DNA of 64,000 bases from Pseudomonas fluorescens (GCF_040448305.1 NZ_CP148752.1:5123501-5187500), one strand, 5' to 3'; positions 7,405 to 17,057 are shown, numbered from the stretch's first letter. Notes: generated from the letters alone by a model not told the origin. Translations and numbers: made by a program.

Positions 7405-9864
7405 TCAACGGAACGTGCCAGGCGCCTTGAATAACAGCGGCTGAGGTCTGGCAGGACGACTTAACAAGCTATCGCCGGTAAACAACTGCGGGCGTTCAAT
7501 CACATACCCTTGAGCGTAATCCACCCCGATCTCCAGCAATGCCTGCTCGATCTGGGGCGTTTCGACAAACTCGGCAATCGTGCGCTTACCCATCACATGG
7601 CCAATGTGATTGATCACTTCGACCATGGCGCGGTTAATCGGGTCGTCCAGCATATCCTTTACGAAACTCCCGTCGATCTTCAGGAAGTCTACAGGCAAAT
7701 GTTTCAGGTATGCGAATGAGGACATTCCGGCACAAAAATCATCCAGTGAAAAATGGCACCCTAAGCCTTTGAGTTCATTAATGAATCGAATGGCGCTGCC
7801 AAGATTTGAAATAGCGCTGGTTTCAGTGATTTCAAAACAAATCATTTCAGGCGGAATCGAATACGTCACAAACTGTTCGCGCAAGAAACCCAGGAACGCC
7901 TCATCCCCGATCGTCGTGCCTGACAGATTGATCGCACACATGGCCAGCGGCCCGGGGCCTTGCTCGGCCCGGCATTGGGCAATGATCTTGAACACGTTCT
8001 GCACCACCCAACGATCCAGCGAGCTCATCAGGCCATAACGCTCGGCAGCTGGAATGAAGCTGTCAGGCAAGATCATCCGCCCGGCTTCATCATGCAATCG
8101 CAGCAGAATTTCAATGTGCCCGCCGCCCTGATCGACATGCCCCAAGGGGGCAATTTCCTGGGCGTACAGGCAGAAGCGGTCCTCCTCCAGCGCCATGTGC
8201 AAACGCTGCACCCAGGCCATTTCGCCGAAGCGCAGGGACAATTCCGAGTCATCCGGATGATAGACCTGGACCCGGTTCCGGCCCTTTTCCTTGGCCATGT
8301 AGCACGCCATGTCGGCAGCACGTAGCGAGGTTTCGAGCGTCGTCGGATTCTGTGCGACATGGACCAGCCCGATACTGACAGTGGTCACGAAAGGCCGGCC
8401 CTTCCAGACAAAATGCAGATTCTGCACAGTCTGTCGCAGGCTTTCGGCAATTTTCTCCGCCGCTTCCGGTGCGCAGTTTTCCAGCAGGATGCCGAACTCG
8501 TCGCCGCCAAGGCGCGCCAGGGTATCGCCTTCGCGCAACCCGGATTGCAACAAGGCACAGATATGCCGCAACAGTTCGTCGCCCGCCGCGTGGCCGCTGG
8601 TATCGTTAACCAGTTTGAACTGATCCAGATCGAGGAACATCAGGGCATGGCGACCCGCGTAGCGGGTCAGGTTATGCAGCGCCTGTTCCAGGCGATATTC
8701 GAACTCTCGGCGGTTGGCAAGCCCGGTCAAGGCGTCGTGGGTCGCCTGCCACGACAGATTGGCGATGTATTGCCGCTCCTGGGTCATGTCATGCAGCACC
8801 AGCACCGTCCCGCTGACTTTGCCGGCATTGCGGATCGGCGCGCCCACCAGCGTGACCGACACCGTGCTGCCGTCCAGGCGTTGAATCAGCTTGGAGTGTT
8901 CACTGCCGCCACTGAGCTGGCCGCTGAGAATATGCTCGATCAGGGTGAAACCGTCGGTCTGGGCATTTTCGTCCAGCAGGTTGAACAGCGCCGCCAGCGG
9001 CAACCCCGTCGCCTGCTCGGCCTTCCAGTGGGTCAACGCTTCGGCCGCCGGATTCATGTAGGCAATCGCACCGGAAACATCCGTGGTGATCACGCCGTCG
9101 CCAATCGATTGCAGGGTGATCTGCGCCCGGTCTTTCTCCAGCTGCAGCGCATCGGCGAAGGCATGGCGCTGCTTGAGCAGTTTATGGGTGCGCATCAAGG
9201 CCAATGCAATCAAGCCCAGGGCGGTGGCGAGGTTGGTCACCAGCAACAGTCGCAGGATCATCCGCGAGCCTTCGCCCAAGGCATCGCTGAAGGCCTTCGC
9301 CGCCGGTGTCACACTTTCGTTGATGACGAATATCTGATCCTTCCAGCGCTTGATATCGGCATCGGTGGCCTGCCTGGCGGTGATGCGCTGATGCATCTCC
9401 CGCGCAATGGTATCGAGTTGCACCAGATACGCGTCGCCCACCCTCCAAAGGTCGATGGCTTTCTGGTGGTAACTGAAGTGCCGGAAATTCAGGTACAGCC
9501 AGATCACACTGGTGATGTCATCCGGATGGTTGCCGCCCTTGAGGATCGCCACACGTGCCGCCTCGATGTTCGGCGGCCGCTGATCGAGCGCCACACGTAA
9601 TTCATGCCCGCCCTGAGGCACGGAAATGGCGTTCTGGTATTTATGAAAAATCGCTTCGTCGCCGCTGTCGGCGTAGAGGTTGAGGTAATAGATGGCGTCT
9701 TTCTGGCCCTTGGACCACAGGCTTTCGCCAGCAACATAGCCACGAACCGCCGACAGCACGTAAAGGCTAACGCCGCCCAACAAGGCTTGAAACACCACAA
9801 CGGCGATAAATGGCCAGACAATGCCCAACAACCGTGGCGTTCCGAGAGTCCGCGTTTGATTCAT
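7405..9864 (-). CDS. rbdA: RbdA-like bifunctional c-di-GMP protein (PAS-GGDEF-EAL)
   Basis: This inner-membrane c-di-GMP regulator is the counterpart of P. aeruginosa RbdA, which promotes biofilm dispersal. Domains in the 819-residue form are TM1 (about 11-38), a periplasmic stretch (40-200), TM2 (202-223), PAS (245-360), GGDEF (GGDEF 453-457, with an REGD I-site just before) and EAL (570-790). The EAL signature reads EILLR (585-589) and the loop-6 motif reads DDFCAG rather than DDFGTG. The other metal and catalytic segments (INLSG, FEITET, KIDG, FVET, QGY) are present. ATG 9864 follows AAGGGA. The neighbours (ABC exporter, trhO, bolA, fumC) match the PA0861 locus, as does the length. Confidence 0.85.
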   Translation of the reverse strand: MNQTRTLGTPRLLGIVWPFIAVVVFQALLGGVSLYVLSAVRGYVAGESLWSKGQKDAIYYLNLYADSGDEAIFHKYQNAISVPQGGHELRVALDQRPPNIEAARVAILKGGNHPDDITSVIWLYLNFRHFSYHQKAIDLWRVGDAYLVQLDTIAREMHQRITARQATDADIKRWKDQIFVINESVTPAAKAFSDALGEGSRMILRLLLVTNLATALGLIALALMRTHKLLKQRHAFADALQLEKDRAQITLQSIGDGVITTDVSGAIAYMNPAAEALTHWKAEQATGLPLAALFNLLDENAQTDGFTLIEHILSGQLSGGSEHSKLIQRLDGSTVSVTLVGAPIRNAGKVSGTVLVLHDMTQERQYIANLSWQATHDALTGLANRREFEYRLEQALHNLTRYAGRHALMFLDLDQFKLVNDTSGHAAGDELLRHICALLQSGLREGDTLARLGGDEFGILLENCAPEAAEKIAESLRQTVQNLHFVWKGRPFVTTVSIGLVHVAQNPTTLETSLRAADMACYMAKEKGRNRVQVYHPDDSELSLRFGEMAWVQRLHMALEEDRFCLYAQEIAPLGHVDQGGGHIEILLRLHDEAGRMILPDSFIPAAERYGLMSSLDRWVVQNVFKIIAQCRAEQGPGPLAMCAINLSGTTIGDEAFLGFLREQFVTYSIPPEMICFEITETSAISNLGSAIRFINELKGLGCHFSLDDFCAGMSSFAYLKHLPVDFLKIDGSFVKDMLDDPINRAMVEVINHIGHVMGKRTIAEFVETPQIEQALLEIGVDYAQGYVIERPQLFTGDSLLSRPARPQPLLFKAPGTFR

Positions 9865-10052
9865 GAGGTCCCTTGCATTAGCACTGCTTGCTCGTCTTCC
9901 GGACGAAATCGCTGTAGCTAGACTAGGTTGCGATTCCAATCCCGGCAAGCGACACGCTATGCCCGGTGGGAGTATCGCGGCCGCTGAATCCGGTCGCGGC
10001 GATGTTTTTTTATAGTAATGAAGTAGCGTCCTGTAACCTTGATATCATCTCG

Positions 10053-11879
10053 CTACAACCGCTGCAAATGACCGTAGAGCTTGGCGTACAGACCACCCTC
10101 GGCAATCAGCTGCTGATGATCGCCATCCTCGGCAACTTGCCCGCCGTCGAACACCAGCACACGGTCAGCCTGTTTTACTGCCGAAAGGCGGTGGGCAATA
10201 ATCAACGTAGTGCGGTTGCTCAGAAACCGCGCCAGTGCCTGGTGCAGGTTGTATTCGGTGGCGGCGTCCAGCGCGGAGGTGGCTTCGTCGAGGATCACCA
10301 CCTTGGGCTCGGCCAGCACCATCCGGGCGATGGCCAGGCGTTGACGCTGCCCACCCGACAAGCGCACCCCGGAGCGCCCGACGATGCTGTCCAGGCCATT
10401 GGGCAAATCCCGGACCGTGCCGTGCAATTGGGCGATTTCCAGTGCCTGCCAGCAGGCCTCGTCACTGCGTTCGCGGCCCATGGTCAGGTTGGCGCGAATG
10501 GTGTCATTGAACAGCGCCGGATGCTGCAGGACCACCGCAACATTTTCCCGCACGGTTTCCAGGCCGATCTCCTGCTGGGTCGAACCGCCGAAGCGAATGG
10601 TGCCGGCCAACGGCGTATACAAGCCCAGCAGCAGTTGCACCAGCGTGCTCTTGCCGCCGCCACTCGCACCGACGATCGCGACCTTTTCGCCGGGGGCGAT
10701 GGACAGGTTCATCTGGTTCAGGACCAGTTCATCGCCGTAACCGAAGCTCAGCCCTTGTACTTCCAGCCCGACCGTTTCCCGACCGACAAATGGGTCGACT
10801 CCGCCCGGGTATTCGGGCTCATCGGCTCGGGACAGCAGTTCGTTGATCCGCGACAGCGCACCACCGGCAGCGTAGTAGGCATATTGCAGGTTCAGCAGTT
10901 GTTCCACCGGACCGATCATGAACCACAGGTAGCTGAACACCGCGAGCATCTGGCCGATTGAAAGGTCGGAAAACAGCACGGTGAGCATCGCCGCGGCCCG
11001 GAAAATATCGATGCCGAACTGGAACAGCAAACCGCTGGCCCGATTCGACGCATCGGTTTTCCATTGCGAATTCACCGCATAGTCACGCACGTCCCGGGCG
11101 CGATGCCCCAGGCGACCGAGGAAAAAACCCTGGCGGTTGCCGGCGCGAACTTCCTGGATCGCATCCAGCGTTTCGGTCAGCGCCTGGGTAAAGCGCGAGG
11201 TACTGTCGTTCTCGAGTTTCTTCAGGTGCTTGACCCGTTTGCCCAGTTGCACCGTGGCGTAGATCACCAGCGGGTTGAACAGCAGAATCAGCAGTGCCAG
11301 TTTCCAGTGCATCCACATCAGAATGCCCGCCGTGCCGACCAGGGTCAGCATGGCCACGAGGAAACGGCTGAGGGTTTCGCCGACGAATTTGTCCAGCGTG
11401 TCCAGGTCCGTCACAAGGTGCGTGGTCACCGTGCCGCTGCCCAGGCTTTCGTATTCGCCCAGGGAAATACGCTTGAGACGCTCGATCAGGCGAATGCGAA
11501 TGCGGTAGACGATGTCCTTGGCCAACCCGGCGAACAATTTCGCCTGCACCACGTTGAACAGCAACGCCATGCATCGCAGGGTCAAGGTTACCAGCAGCAT
11601 CAGGCCGATGTAGCCCGCGGCTTTCTGCCAGCCTTCGGGCAGCGCGTGGTTCATGATCTTCAGCGCGGCATCACCGTGCCCCAGCAACACCTCGTCCACC
11701 AGCAACGGCAGGAGCAAGGGAATCGGCACGCTGCACAAGGTCGCCAGCACGGCCACGCCATTGGCGATCCACAGGGATTTCTTGTGATGCAGGGCCAGGC
11801 GGCGGATTTCCGCCCAGCTCAGACGGTCGACACGTTTAACGGTAGCAACATCATCGGGCAGGTCATGCACAGGCAGCAC
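10053..11879 (-). CDS. MsbA-like ABC exporter (fused membrane and ATPase domains)
   Basis: This is a half-transporter that should act as a homodimer in the inner membrane. The 608 residues contain a six-helix membrane domain (roughly 35-330) and an ATPase domain with Walker A GASGGGKST, signature LSGGQRQRL, Walker B VVILDEATSALD and switch AHRLS. All ATPase motifs are intact. The substrate is unknown; lipid-linked or drug export are family possibilities. The GTG start at 11879 overlaps the end of the upstream DsbA-like gene by 17 bases, implying translational coupling. The homologue sits beside rbdA in P. aeruginosa. Confidence 0.88.
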   Translation of the reverse strand: MLPVHDLPDDVATVKRVDRLSWAEIRRLALHHKKSLWIANGVAVLATLCSVPIPLLLPLLVDEVLLGHGDAALKIMNHALPEGWQKAAGYIGLMLLVTLTLRCMALLFNVVQAKLFAGLAKDIVYRIRIRLIERLKRISLGEYESLGSGTVTTHLVTDLDTLDKFVGETLSRFLVAMLTLVGTAGILMWMHWKLALLILLFNPLVIYATVQLGKRVKHLKKLENDSTSRFTQALTETLDAIQEVRAGNRQGFFLGRLGHRARDVRDYAVNSQWKTDASNRASGLLFQFGIDIFRAAAMLTVLFSDLSIGQMLAVFSYLWFMIGPVEQLLNLQYAYYAAGGALSRINELLSRADEPEYPGGVDPFVGRETVGLEVQGLSFGYGDELVLNQMNLSIAPGEKVAIVGASGGGKSTLVQLLLGLYTPLAGTIRFGGSTQQEIGLETVRENVAVVLQHPALFNDTIRANLTMGRERSDEACWQALEIAQLHGTVRDLPNGLDSIVGRSGVRLSGGQRQRLAIARMVLAEPKVVILDEATSALDAATEYNLHQALARFLSNRTTLIIAHRLSAVKQADRVLVFDGGQVAEDGDHQQLIAEGGLYAKLYGHLQRL

Positions 11880-12498
11880 GCTCCAGCCAGCGGCCGAGCA
11901 GCGGGGACAACTCGCTCAACGGCTGATAGCCATTGGTCAATAACGCCAACTGCCCATTTCGCTCAGCCAGCAACGTAGGAAAACCGGCGATACCCAGGTC
12001 CTGAACCCAAGTGAAATCGGCAGATGTCGCGGCGTGCGTATCGGCACGGTCAAACGCGGCGGCGAATTCAATTCGTGGTAGACCGGCCTGCTCTGCCAAC
12101 TCCACCAGGACACTGGCGCGCGTGACATCGCGACCTTCAGCGTAAAAGGCGTGCTGAATCAGCCCGAGCAGTTTCCACGCACAATCCGGCGCCAGGTTGC
12201 GTGCAGTCACCAGCGCCCGGCAGGCAGGTTCGGTGTCGTAGACAAAACCGTCAGGCAACGCGCATTCGCGCTTGAACGGCTGACCGGTAGCCTCGGTGAC
12301 CGCCTGCCAGTGTTCAAGAATGTAGCGCCGGGTGGTCGGTTCCAGCGCGGCGCCACTGCCGGTGCGCAAACCACCCACCACCAGATGCACGTCCACACCG
12401 GCGGCCGCCGCCTGCTCTACCAATGCGTTTGCAACCGGAGCAAAGCCCCAGCACCAGGAACACATCGGGTCCATCACATAGAGCAGGCGCGCAGACAT
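11863..12498 (-). CDS. DsbA/FrnE-family thioredoxin-fold oxidoreductase
   Basis: This 211-residue protein begins MSARLLYVMDPMCSWCWGF. A CSWC redox motif lies at residues 13-16, and the thioredoxin fold is expected with a helical insertion. There is no signal peptide, so it is probably cytosolic like FrnE rather than a periplasmic DsbA. The cis-proline segment may be AGFPTLLAE near the C-terminus. It lies 3 bases downstream of trhO and overlaps the ABC exporter by 17 bases, so the three form one operon. A disulfide isomerase or dithiol-disulfide exchange role is inferred from the family only. Confidence 0.8.
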   Translation of the reverse strand: MSARLLYVMDPMCSWCWGFAPVANALVEQAAAAGVDVHLVVGGLRTGSGAALEPTTRRYILEHWQAVTEATGQPFKRECALPDGFVYDTEPACRALVTARNLAPDCAWKLLGLIQHAFYAEGRDVTRASVLVELAEQAGLPRIEFAAAFDRADTHAATSADFTWVQDLGIAGFPTLLAERNGQLALLTNGYQPLSELSPLLGRWLERAACA

Positions 12499-12501
12499 GG
12501 T

Positions 12502-13443
12502 TCAGACCTCGGAGGATGCTTGCTTGTAGTTGAAGCCGATCGGGTGAGGCTGGTTACGAGCCTTGGCCAGTTCGATCTGCTTCTGCCGGTCGATCGCACT
12601 GCGACGGGTCTTCTCGCTCAGCTTATCCCAGCAATGCGGGCAACTGATGCCGGCCACGTAATGCTCGGACGCGCGGTCTTCCACGCTCACCGGCGTGCGG
12701 CAGGCATGACATTGATCGTAGTCGCCTTCGCTCAGGTCGTGACGAACGGTCACGCGGTTGTCGAACACGAAGCAGTCGCCCTGCCACTTGGTTTCTTCCT
12801 GCGGCACCTCTTCGAGGTACTTCAGGATGCCACCCTTGAGGTGAAAAACCTCACCGTAGCCCTCGCTGAGCATGTAGCTCGAGGCCTTCTCGCAGCGGAT
12901 GCCGCCGGTGCAGAACATCGCGACCTTCTTGTGCACGGCCGGGTCGAAGTTGGCTTTGATGTAATCGGGAAATTCGCGAAAACTGGTGGTTTTCGGGTCG
13001 ATGGCGCCTTCGAAGGTACCGATCGAGACTTCGTAATCGTTACGGGTGTCGATCAACAGCACTTCCGGATCGCTGATCAGGGCGTTCCAGTCTTGCGGAT
13101 CGACGTAGGTGCCGACCTTTTTGTTCGGGTCCACGCCTTCCACGCCAAGGGTGACGATTTCTTTCTTGAGTTTGACTTTGGTGCGATAGAACGGCTGATC
13201 GTCGCAGTACGACTCTTTATGGTCGATGTCGTCCATGCGCGGGTCGTTCTTGAGCCAGGCCATCAGCCCGTCGATGCCTTCGCGGCTGCCGGACACGGTG
13301 CCGTTGATGCCTTCTTCGGCAATCAGCAGGGTGCCTTTGATGCCGTTGTCGACCATCGCTTGCAGCAGAGGCTCGCGCAGGGCGACGTAATCTTCCAGGG
13401 TGACGAACTTATACAGTGCCGCCACGACAATCTGTTGTGTCAT
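12502..13443 (-). CDS. trhO: tRNA uridine(34) hydroxylase TrhO (YceA, rhodanese domain)
   Basis: TrhO makes 5-hydroxyuridine at the wobble base of tRNAs in an oxygen-dependent reaction. The 313-residue protein has an N-terminal ferredoxin-like domain, a rhodanese domain with the active cysteine in FCTGGIRCEKASSY (Cys178), and a C-terminal part with CHACRTP and SCPHCWD cysteine pairs. It heads the trhO, DsbA-like, ABC exporter operon, with 3 bases to the next gene. The next upstream gene, bolA, ends in a terminator at 13497-13520, so trhO should have its own promoter in the roughly 50-base gap or depend on read-through. Confidence 0.93.
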   Translation of the reverse strand: MTQQIVVAALYKFVTLEDYVALREPLLQAMVDNGIKGTLLIAEEGINGTVSGSREGIDGLMAWLKNDPRMDDIDHKESYCDDQPFYRTKVKLKKEIVTLGVEGVDPNKKVGTYVDPQDWNALISDPEVLLIDTRNDYEVSIGTFEGAIDPKTTSFREFPDYIKANFDPAVHKKVAMFCTGGIRCEKASSYMLSEGYGEVFHLKGGILKYLEEVPQEETKWQGDCFVFDNRVTVRHDLSEGDYDQCHACRTPVSVEDRASEHYVAGISCPHCWDKLSEKTRRSAIDRQKQIELAKARNQPHPIGFNYKQASSEV

Positions 13444-13489
13444 GGGTAAATCTCCAGGTGGCTACCCTCGTAAGGGGTGAACCGGATGC

Positions 13490-13520
13490 GAAAAAAAACG
13501 CGCCGGGTTAGCGGCGCGTT
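13490..13520 (-). terminator. Intrinsic terminator of bolA
   Basis: On the minus strand AACGCGCC and GGCGCGTT form a stem around an 8-base loop, followed directly by a run of eight T. It lies about 25 bases after the bolA stop. Confidence 0.9.
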
Positions 13521-13545
13521 GGGCATTCTAACAAAAAACCGGGGT

Positions 13546-13845
13546 TTAGTGCTTGCTGCCGCCAGCACAGGTCGGCGAGGCCGGGGCCGCGTCGATCTGT
13601 GCCCACTCCTCTGGCGTGTACGTATGCAGCGCCAACGCATGGAACTCACCCATCAGCTCGCCAAGCGTGCCGTAGACCTTCTGGTGGCGCTTGACCCGGT
13701 TCAGGCCTTCGAACTGCGCGCTGACCACCACAGCCTTGAAATGGGTTTGCAGCCCACGGCTGTGCATATGGCTCTCATCCAGCACTTGCAGATGCTCGGG
13801 CTGAAGCAGGCCCAGCGTCGATTCGATGCGTTGTTGCATGGTCAT
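13546..13845 (-). CDS. bolA: BolA family protein
   Basis: BolA-type proteins partner monothiol glutaredoxins through an Fe-S cluster and influence morphology and stress responses. The 99-residue protein shows the class-II KH-like core with ESHMHSRGLQTHFKAVVVS and the RHQKVYGTLGELMGEFHALAL helix region containing the conserved histidines. An ATG two codons in (MQQRIES) is an alternative start. It lies 12 bases downstream of the DUF2059 gene, so the two are likely an operon, and it is followed by a strong terminator. The same order with fumC is found in P. aeruginosa. Confidence 0.92.
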   Translation of the reverse strand: MTMQQRIESTLGLLQPEHLQVLDESHMHSRGLQTHFKAVVVSAQFEGLNRVKRHQKVYGTLGELMGEFHALALHTYTPEEWAQIDAAPASPTCAGGSKH

Positions 13846-13857
13846 ACCGAACTCCGC

Positions 13858-14382
13858 TTAAGGCTTTTTCTTGGCTGGAGCGGCCGCATCTTTCGGCGTC
13901 AGCTCGGCGGTCATGTCAGCCAGCAGTTTGTTGACCACCGGCACCGCGCTTTCCAGCTTGGCCTGGGTCATCTGGGCCGATTGCTGGGTCAGCTGAGGCA
14001 TTTTTTCCAGGACTTTCTTGCCCAGTGGCGACTGGTAGAACGCAACCAGGTCCTTGAGCTCGGATTCGGTGAAGTTGGTGGTGTAGAGCTTGACCATGTC
14101 CGGTTTCAGCTTGTTCCAGCCAATGGCCTGGTCCAGAGCGGCATTGGCCTTGGCCTGGTAGGTTTCCAGCACGGCTTTTTTCGACTCAGGAGCTTTGGTT
14201 TGTTCGAAACGCTGGGCAAACATCTGCTGTACTTGCATGTACACCGGGGTGCCCAGTTTGTCAGCGTGCGCCATGGTCAGGAAAGCCTCGGCACTGGCGT
14301 TATGGCTGGCGGTGTCGGCAAGAACCTGGCCGCTGGCGCAGACCAAAGCAACGGCGGTACAGATGGCACGAAGACGAGTCAT
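13858..14382 (-). CDS. Secreted DUF2059 protein
   Basis: This 174-residue protein has a signal peptide (MTRLRAICTAVALVCASGQVLA, cleavage near residue 22) and a helical DUF2059 domain with the typical segment FTESELKDLVAFYQSPLGKKVLEKMP. It ends in a lysine-rich tail (AAAPAKKKP). It is probably periplasmic. Function is unknown for the family. It precedes bolA by 12 bases and is divergent from fumC across 191 bases. Confidence 0.85.
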   Translation of the reverse strand: MTRLRAICTAVALVCASGQVLADTASHNASAEAFLTMAHADKLGTPVYMQVQQMFAQRFEQTKAPESKKAVLETYQAKANAALDQAIGWNKLKPDMVKLYTTNFTESELKDLVAFYQSPLGKKVLEKMPQLTQQSAQMTQAKLESAVPVVNKLLADMTAELTPKDAAAPAKKKP

Positions 14383-14573
14383 CGAGTTTCCTTTTCTAGC
14401 TGGCGAGGTAAGACCCCAAGGGCGTCCATTCTGCGCCTAAAAAAGTGTGTCGCTCAACCCCAAGCCTTGTCGCACCTGATTTAGAGGGGTTGAATGGTCA
14501 AATTCAGACTGATGGAACCACGGCCGTCGATCACGGCCTAAACTGCGCAATCGGACCTACAGGAGTGAGCAAG

Positions 14574-15968
14574 ATGAGCCGTATCGAAACCGACAGCCTC
14601 GGCCAGGTTGAAGTCCCGGATGAAGCCTATTGGGGCGCTCAGACGCAACGCTCGCTGATCAACTTCGCCATCGGCAACGAACGCATGCCGCTGGCTGTGT
14701 TGCATGCCCTGGCGCTGATCAAGAAAGCCGCGGCGCGGGTCAATGATCGCAACGGCGACGTGCCCGCCGATATCGCCCGTCTGATCGAGCAGGCGGCCGA
14801 CGAAGTGCTCGCCGGCGACCATGACGACCAGTTTCCACTGGTGGTCTGGCAAACCGGCAGCGGCACCCAGAGCAACATGAACGTCAACGAAGTGATCGCC
14901 GGTCGCGCCAACGAGTTGGCCGGCAACCCCCGTGGCGGCAAGTCCCCGGTGCACCCCAACGATCACGTCAATCGCTCCCAGAGTTCCAACGATTGCTTCC
15001 CCACCGCCATGCACATCGCGGCCGTCCAGGCGGTACAACAGCACTTGCTGCCGGCGATCAGCGAACTGTCCGGCGGACTGGCCGAGCTGGCCGCCCGCCA
15101 CATTAAACTGGTCAAGACCGGTCGTACGCACATGATGGATGCGACACCGATCAGCTTCGGCCAGGAAATCTCGGCTTTCATCGCGCAACTCGATTACGCC
15201 GAGCGGGCGATCCGCAGCGCACTGCCCGCGGTCTGCGAGCTGGCCCAGGGCGGAACGGCCGTCGGCACCGGACTGAATTCACCCCACGGCTTTGGTGAGG
15301 CCATCGCCGCAGAATTGGCCGCCCTCTCCGGTTTGCCGTTTATCACCGCGCCGAACAAGTTCGCCGCACTGGCCGGTCATGAGCCGCTGACCACGCTGTC
15401 CGGCGGGCTGAAAACCCTTGCCGTGACGCTGATGAAAATCGCCAACGATCTGCGCCTGCTGGGCTCCGGCCCGCGCGCCGGCTTCGCCGAAGTCAGGCTG
15501 CCGGCCAATGAGCCGGGAAGTTCGATCATGCCGGGCAAGGTCAACCCGACCCAGTGCGAAGCACTGTCGATGCTGGCCTGCCAGGTGCTGGGCAACGACG
15601 TCGCCATCGGCTTTGCTGCCAGTCAGGGCCACTTGCAGCTGAATGTGTTCAAACCGGTGATCATCCATAACCTGCTGCAATCTATCCGCTTGCTGGGGGA
15701 TGGCTGCAGCAACTTCCAGCAGCACTGCGTGGCCGGTCTGGAACCGGATGCGGAAAAAATGGCTGAACACCTGGAGCGTGGCCTGATGCTGGTGACGGCG
15801 CTCAACCCGCACATCGGCTATGACAAATCGGCGGAAATCGCCAAGAAGGCCTACAGCGAAGGCCTGACCTTGCGCGAGGCGGCGTTGCAGCTCGGGTATC
15901 TGACTGACGAAGAGTTCGATGCGTGGGTGAGGCCGGAGAATATGCTGGAGGCTGGGGCAAAGGGCTGA
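14574..15968 (+). CDS. fumC: Class II fumarate hydratase FumC
   Basis: This iron-independent fumarase interconverts fumarate and malate in the TCA cycle. The 464-residue protein shows TGSGTQSNMN (95-103), TGRTHMMDATP (182-192) and the catalytic loop GSSIMPGKVN (315-324). I chose ATG 14574 because AGGAGTGAGCAAG precedes it and the product starts MSRIETDSLGQVEVP; the open frame upstream lacks family similarity. Context with bolA and trhO matches the fumC2 (PA0854) locus. Many pseudomonads carry a second, superoxide- or iron-regulated fumC elsewhere. Confidence 0.96.
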   Translation: MSRIETDSLGQVEVPDEAYWGAQTQRSLINFAIGNERMPLAVLHALALIKKAAARVNDRNGDVPADIARLIEQAADEVLAGDHDDQFPLVVWQTGSGTQSNMNVNEVIAGRANELAGNPRGGKSPVHPNDHVNRSQSSNDCFPTAMHIAAVQAVQQHLLPAISELSGGLAELAARHIKLVKTGRTHMMDATPISFGQEISAFIAQLDYAERAIRSALPAVCELAQGGTAVGTGLNSPHGFGEAIAAELAALSGLPFITAPNKFAALAGHEPLTTLSGGLKTLAVTLMKIANDLRLLGSGPRAGFAEVRLPANEPGSSIMPGKVNPTQCEALSMLACQVLGNDVAIGFAASQGHLQLNVFKPVIIHNLLQSIRLLGDGCSNFQQHCVAGLEPDAEKMAEHLERGLMLVTALNPHIGYDKSAEIAKKAYSEGLTLREAALQLGYLTDEEFDAWVRPENMLEAGAKG

Positions 15969-15993
15969 ATTTTGCGGTGATTGAAAGTCTGTC

Positions 15994-16082
15994 TTCGCGA
16001 GCAGGCTCGCTCCCACAAGGACTGAGTCGATCACAAATATGATGGTCGACGACAAACCTGTGGGAGCGGGCTTTCTCGCGAA
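15994..16082. repeat. Paired REP palindromes after fumC
   Basis: Inverted REP cores lie at about 15994-16016 and 16059-16082. The right copy is the GGGCTTTCTCGCG variant. They sit between the convergent fumC and EamA transporter genes. Confidence 0.88.
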
Positions 16083-16097
16083 GAACGATAACGCGGT

Positions 16098-17057
16098 CTA
16101 ACTGGCGGCCATCCGCACCTTCCGCGCCTTCAACCCGGCAATCAACGAAGGCCCCAACGCCACCAGCGCCGACCCCAGCACCACCAGCACCGCACCGCCA
16201 TATCCCAGACCATTGATCGTCTCGGCATGCACATAGTCGGGCCACAGCCACGCAGCCATGGCAACCGCGGCAAAGGTCACCAACGGCGTGATGGCCAGCG
16301 TCGCGCTGACCCGGGAGGCTTCCCAATGGGCCAGGGCCTCGGCAAACGCGCCATAGGCAATCAGGGTGTTGAGGCAGCACGCCAGCAGCAACCATCCCTG
16401 CAACGGGTTCAATTGCAACGCTTCGAGCGGATGCACCCACGGCGTCAACAGCGCCGCGCAAAACAGGTAGATCACCATCATCACCTGCAGCGAATTCCAC
16501 ACCGTCAGCAATTGCTTCTGCCCCAGGGCATAGAAGGTCCAGACCGTGGACGCCAGCAGCACCAGCAGCACGCCGGCGGTGTAGTCGGTCAGCGACGTGA
16601 GCAACTCACTCAAGCGCTGGTTGAAAAACAGCGCAAAGCCGATCAGCAGCACCAGCAGGCCAATCCCCTGCCCCAGGCTGAAACGCTCCTTGAATACAAA
16701 AAGACTGGCGATCAGCAGCATGATCGGGCCCATCTGCACCACCAGTTGCGCCGTGCCGGGGCTGAGCAGGTTCAGGCCCATCAGATACAACACATAGTTA
16801 CCGACCAGGCCGAGCACCGCCATCAGCACCAGCCAGCCACCACGAGGACCGAGCACCTTACGGCTGGGCAGGCGCCTGGTGGCCGCCAGGTAAATGAACA
16901 GGCAGCCGCCGGATACCAGCAGGCGAAACCAGGTCACCGTCACCGGGTCCATTACCAGCAACACTTGTTTGAGCTTGATCGGCAGGATTCCCCACAACAA
17001 CGCGGTCAACAAGGCCAGGAACAGACCGTAACCCCAGCGACCCGATGAAATGTGCAT
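16098..17057 (-). CDS. EamA/DMT-family inner-membrane transporter
   Basis: The 319-residue hydrophobic protein shows about ten membrane spans arranged as two EamA repeats. The first begins GLFLALLTALLWGILPI and the second near VLLVLLASTVWTFYALG. Members export amino acids or other small metabolites, but the substrate cannot be read from sequence. The ATG at 17057 starts MHISSGRWGYG. It is monocistronic, flanked by REP pairs on both sides. Confidence 0.85.
   Translation of the reverse strand: MHISSGRWGYGLFLALLTALLWGILPIKLKQVLLVMDPVTVTWFRLLVSGGCLFIYLAATRRLPSRKVLGPRGGWLVLMAVLGLVGNYVLYLMGLNLLSPGTAQLVVQMGPIMLLIASLFVFKERFSLGQGIGLLVLLIGFALFFNQRLSELLTSLTDYTAGVLLVLLASTVWTFYALGQKQLLTVWNSLQVMMVIYLFCAALLTPWVHPLEALQLNPLQGWLLLACCLNTLIAYGAFAEALAHWEASRVSATLAITPLVTFAAVAMAAWLWPDYVHAETINGLGYGGAVLVVLGSALVALGPSLIAGLKARKVRMAAS

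Noticed and set aside
8359..9600. A 413-residue open frame antisense to rbdA
   Set aside because: Shadow of the real gene; low-complexity Gln/Arg/His-rich translation.
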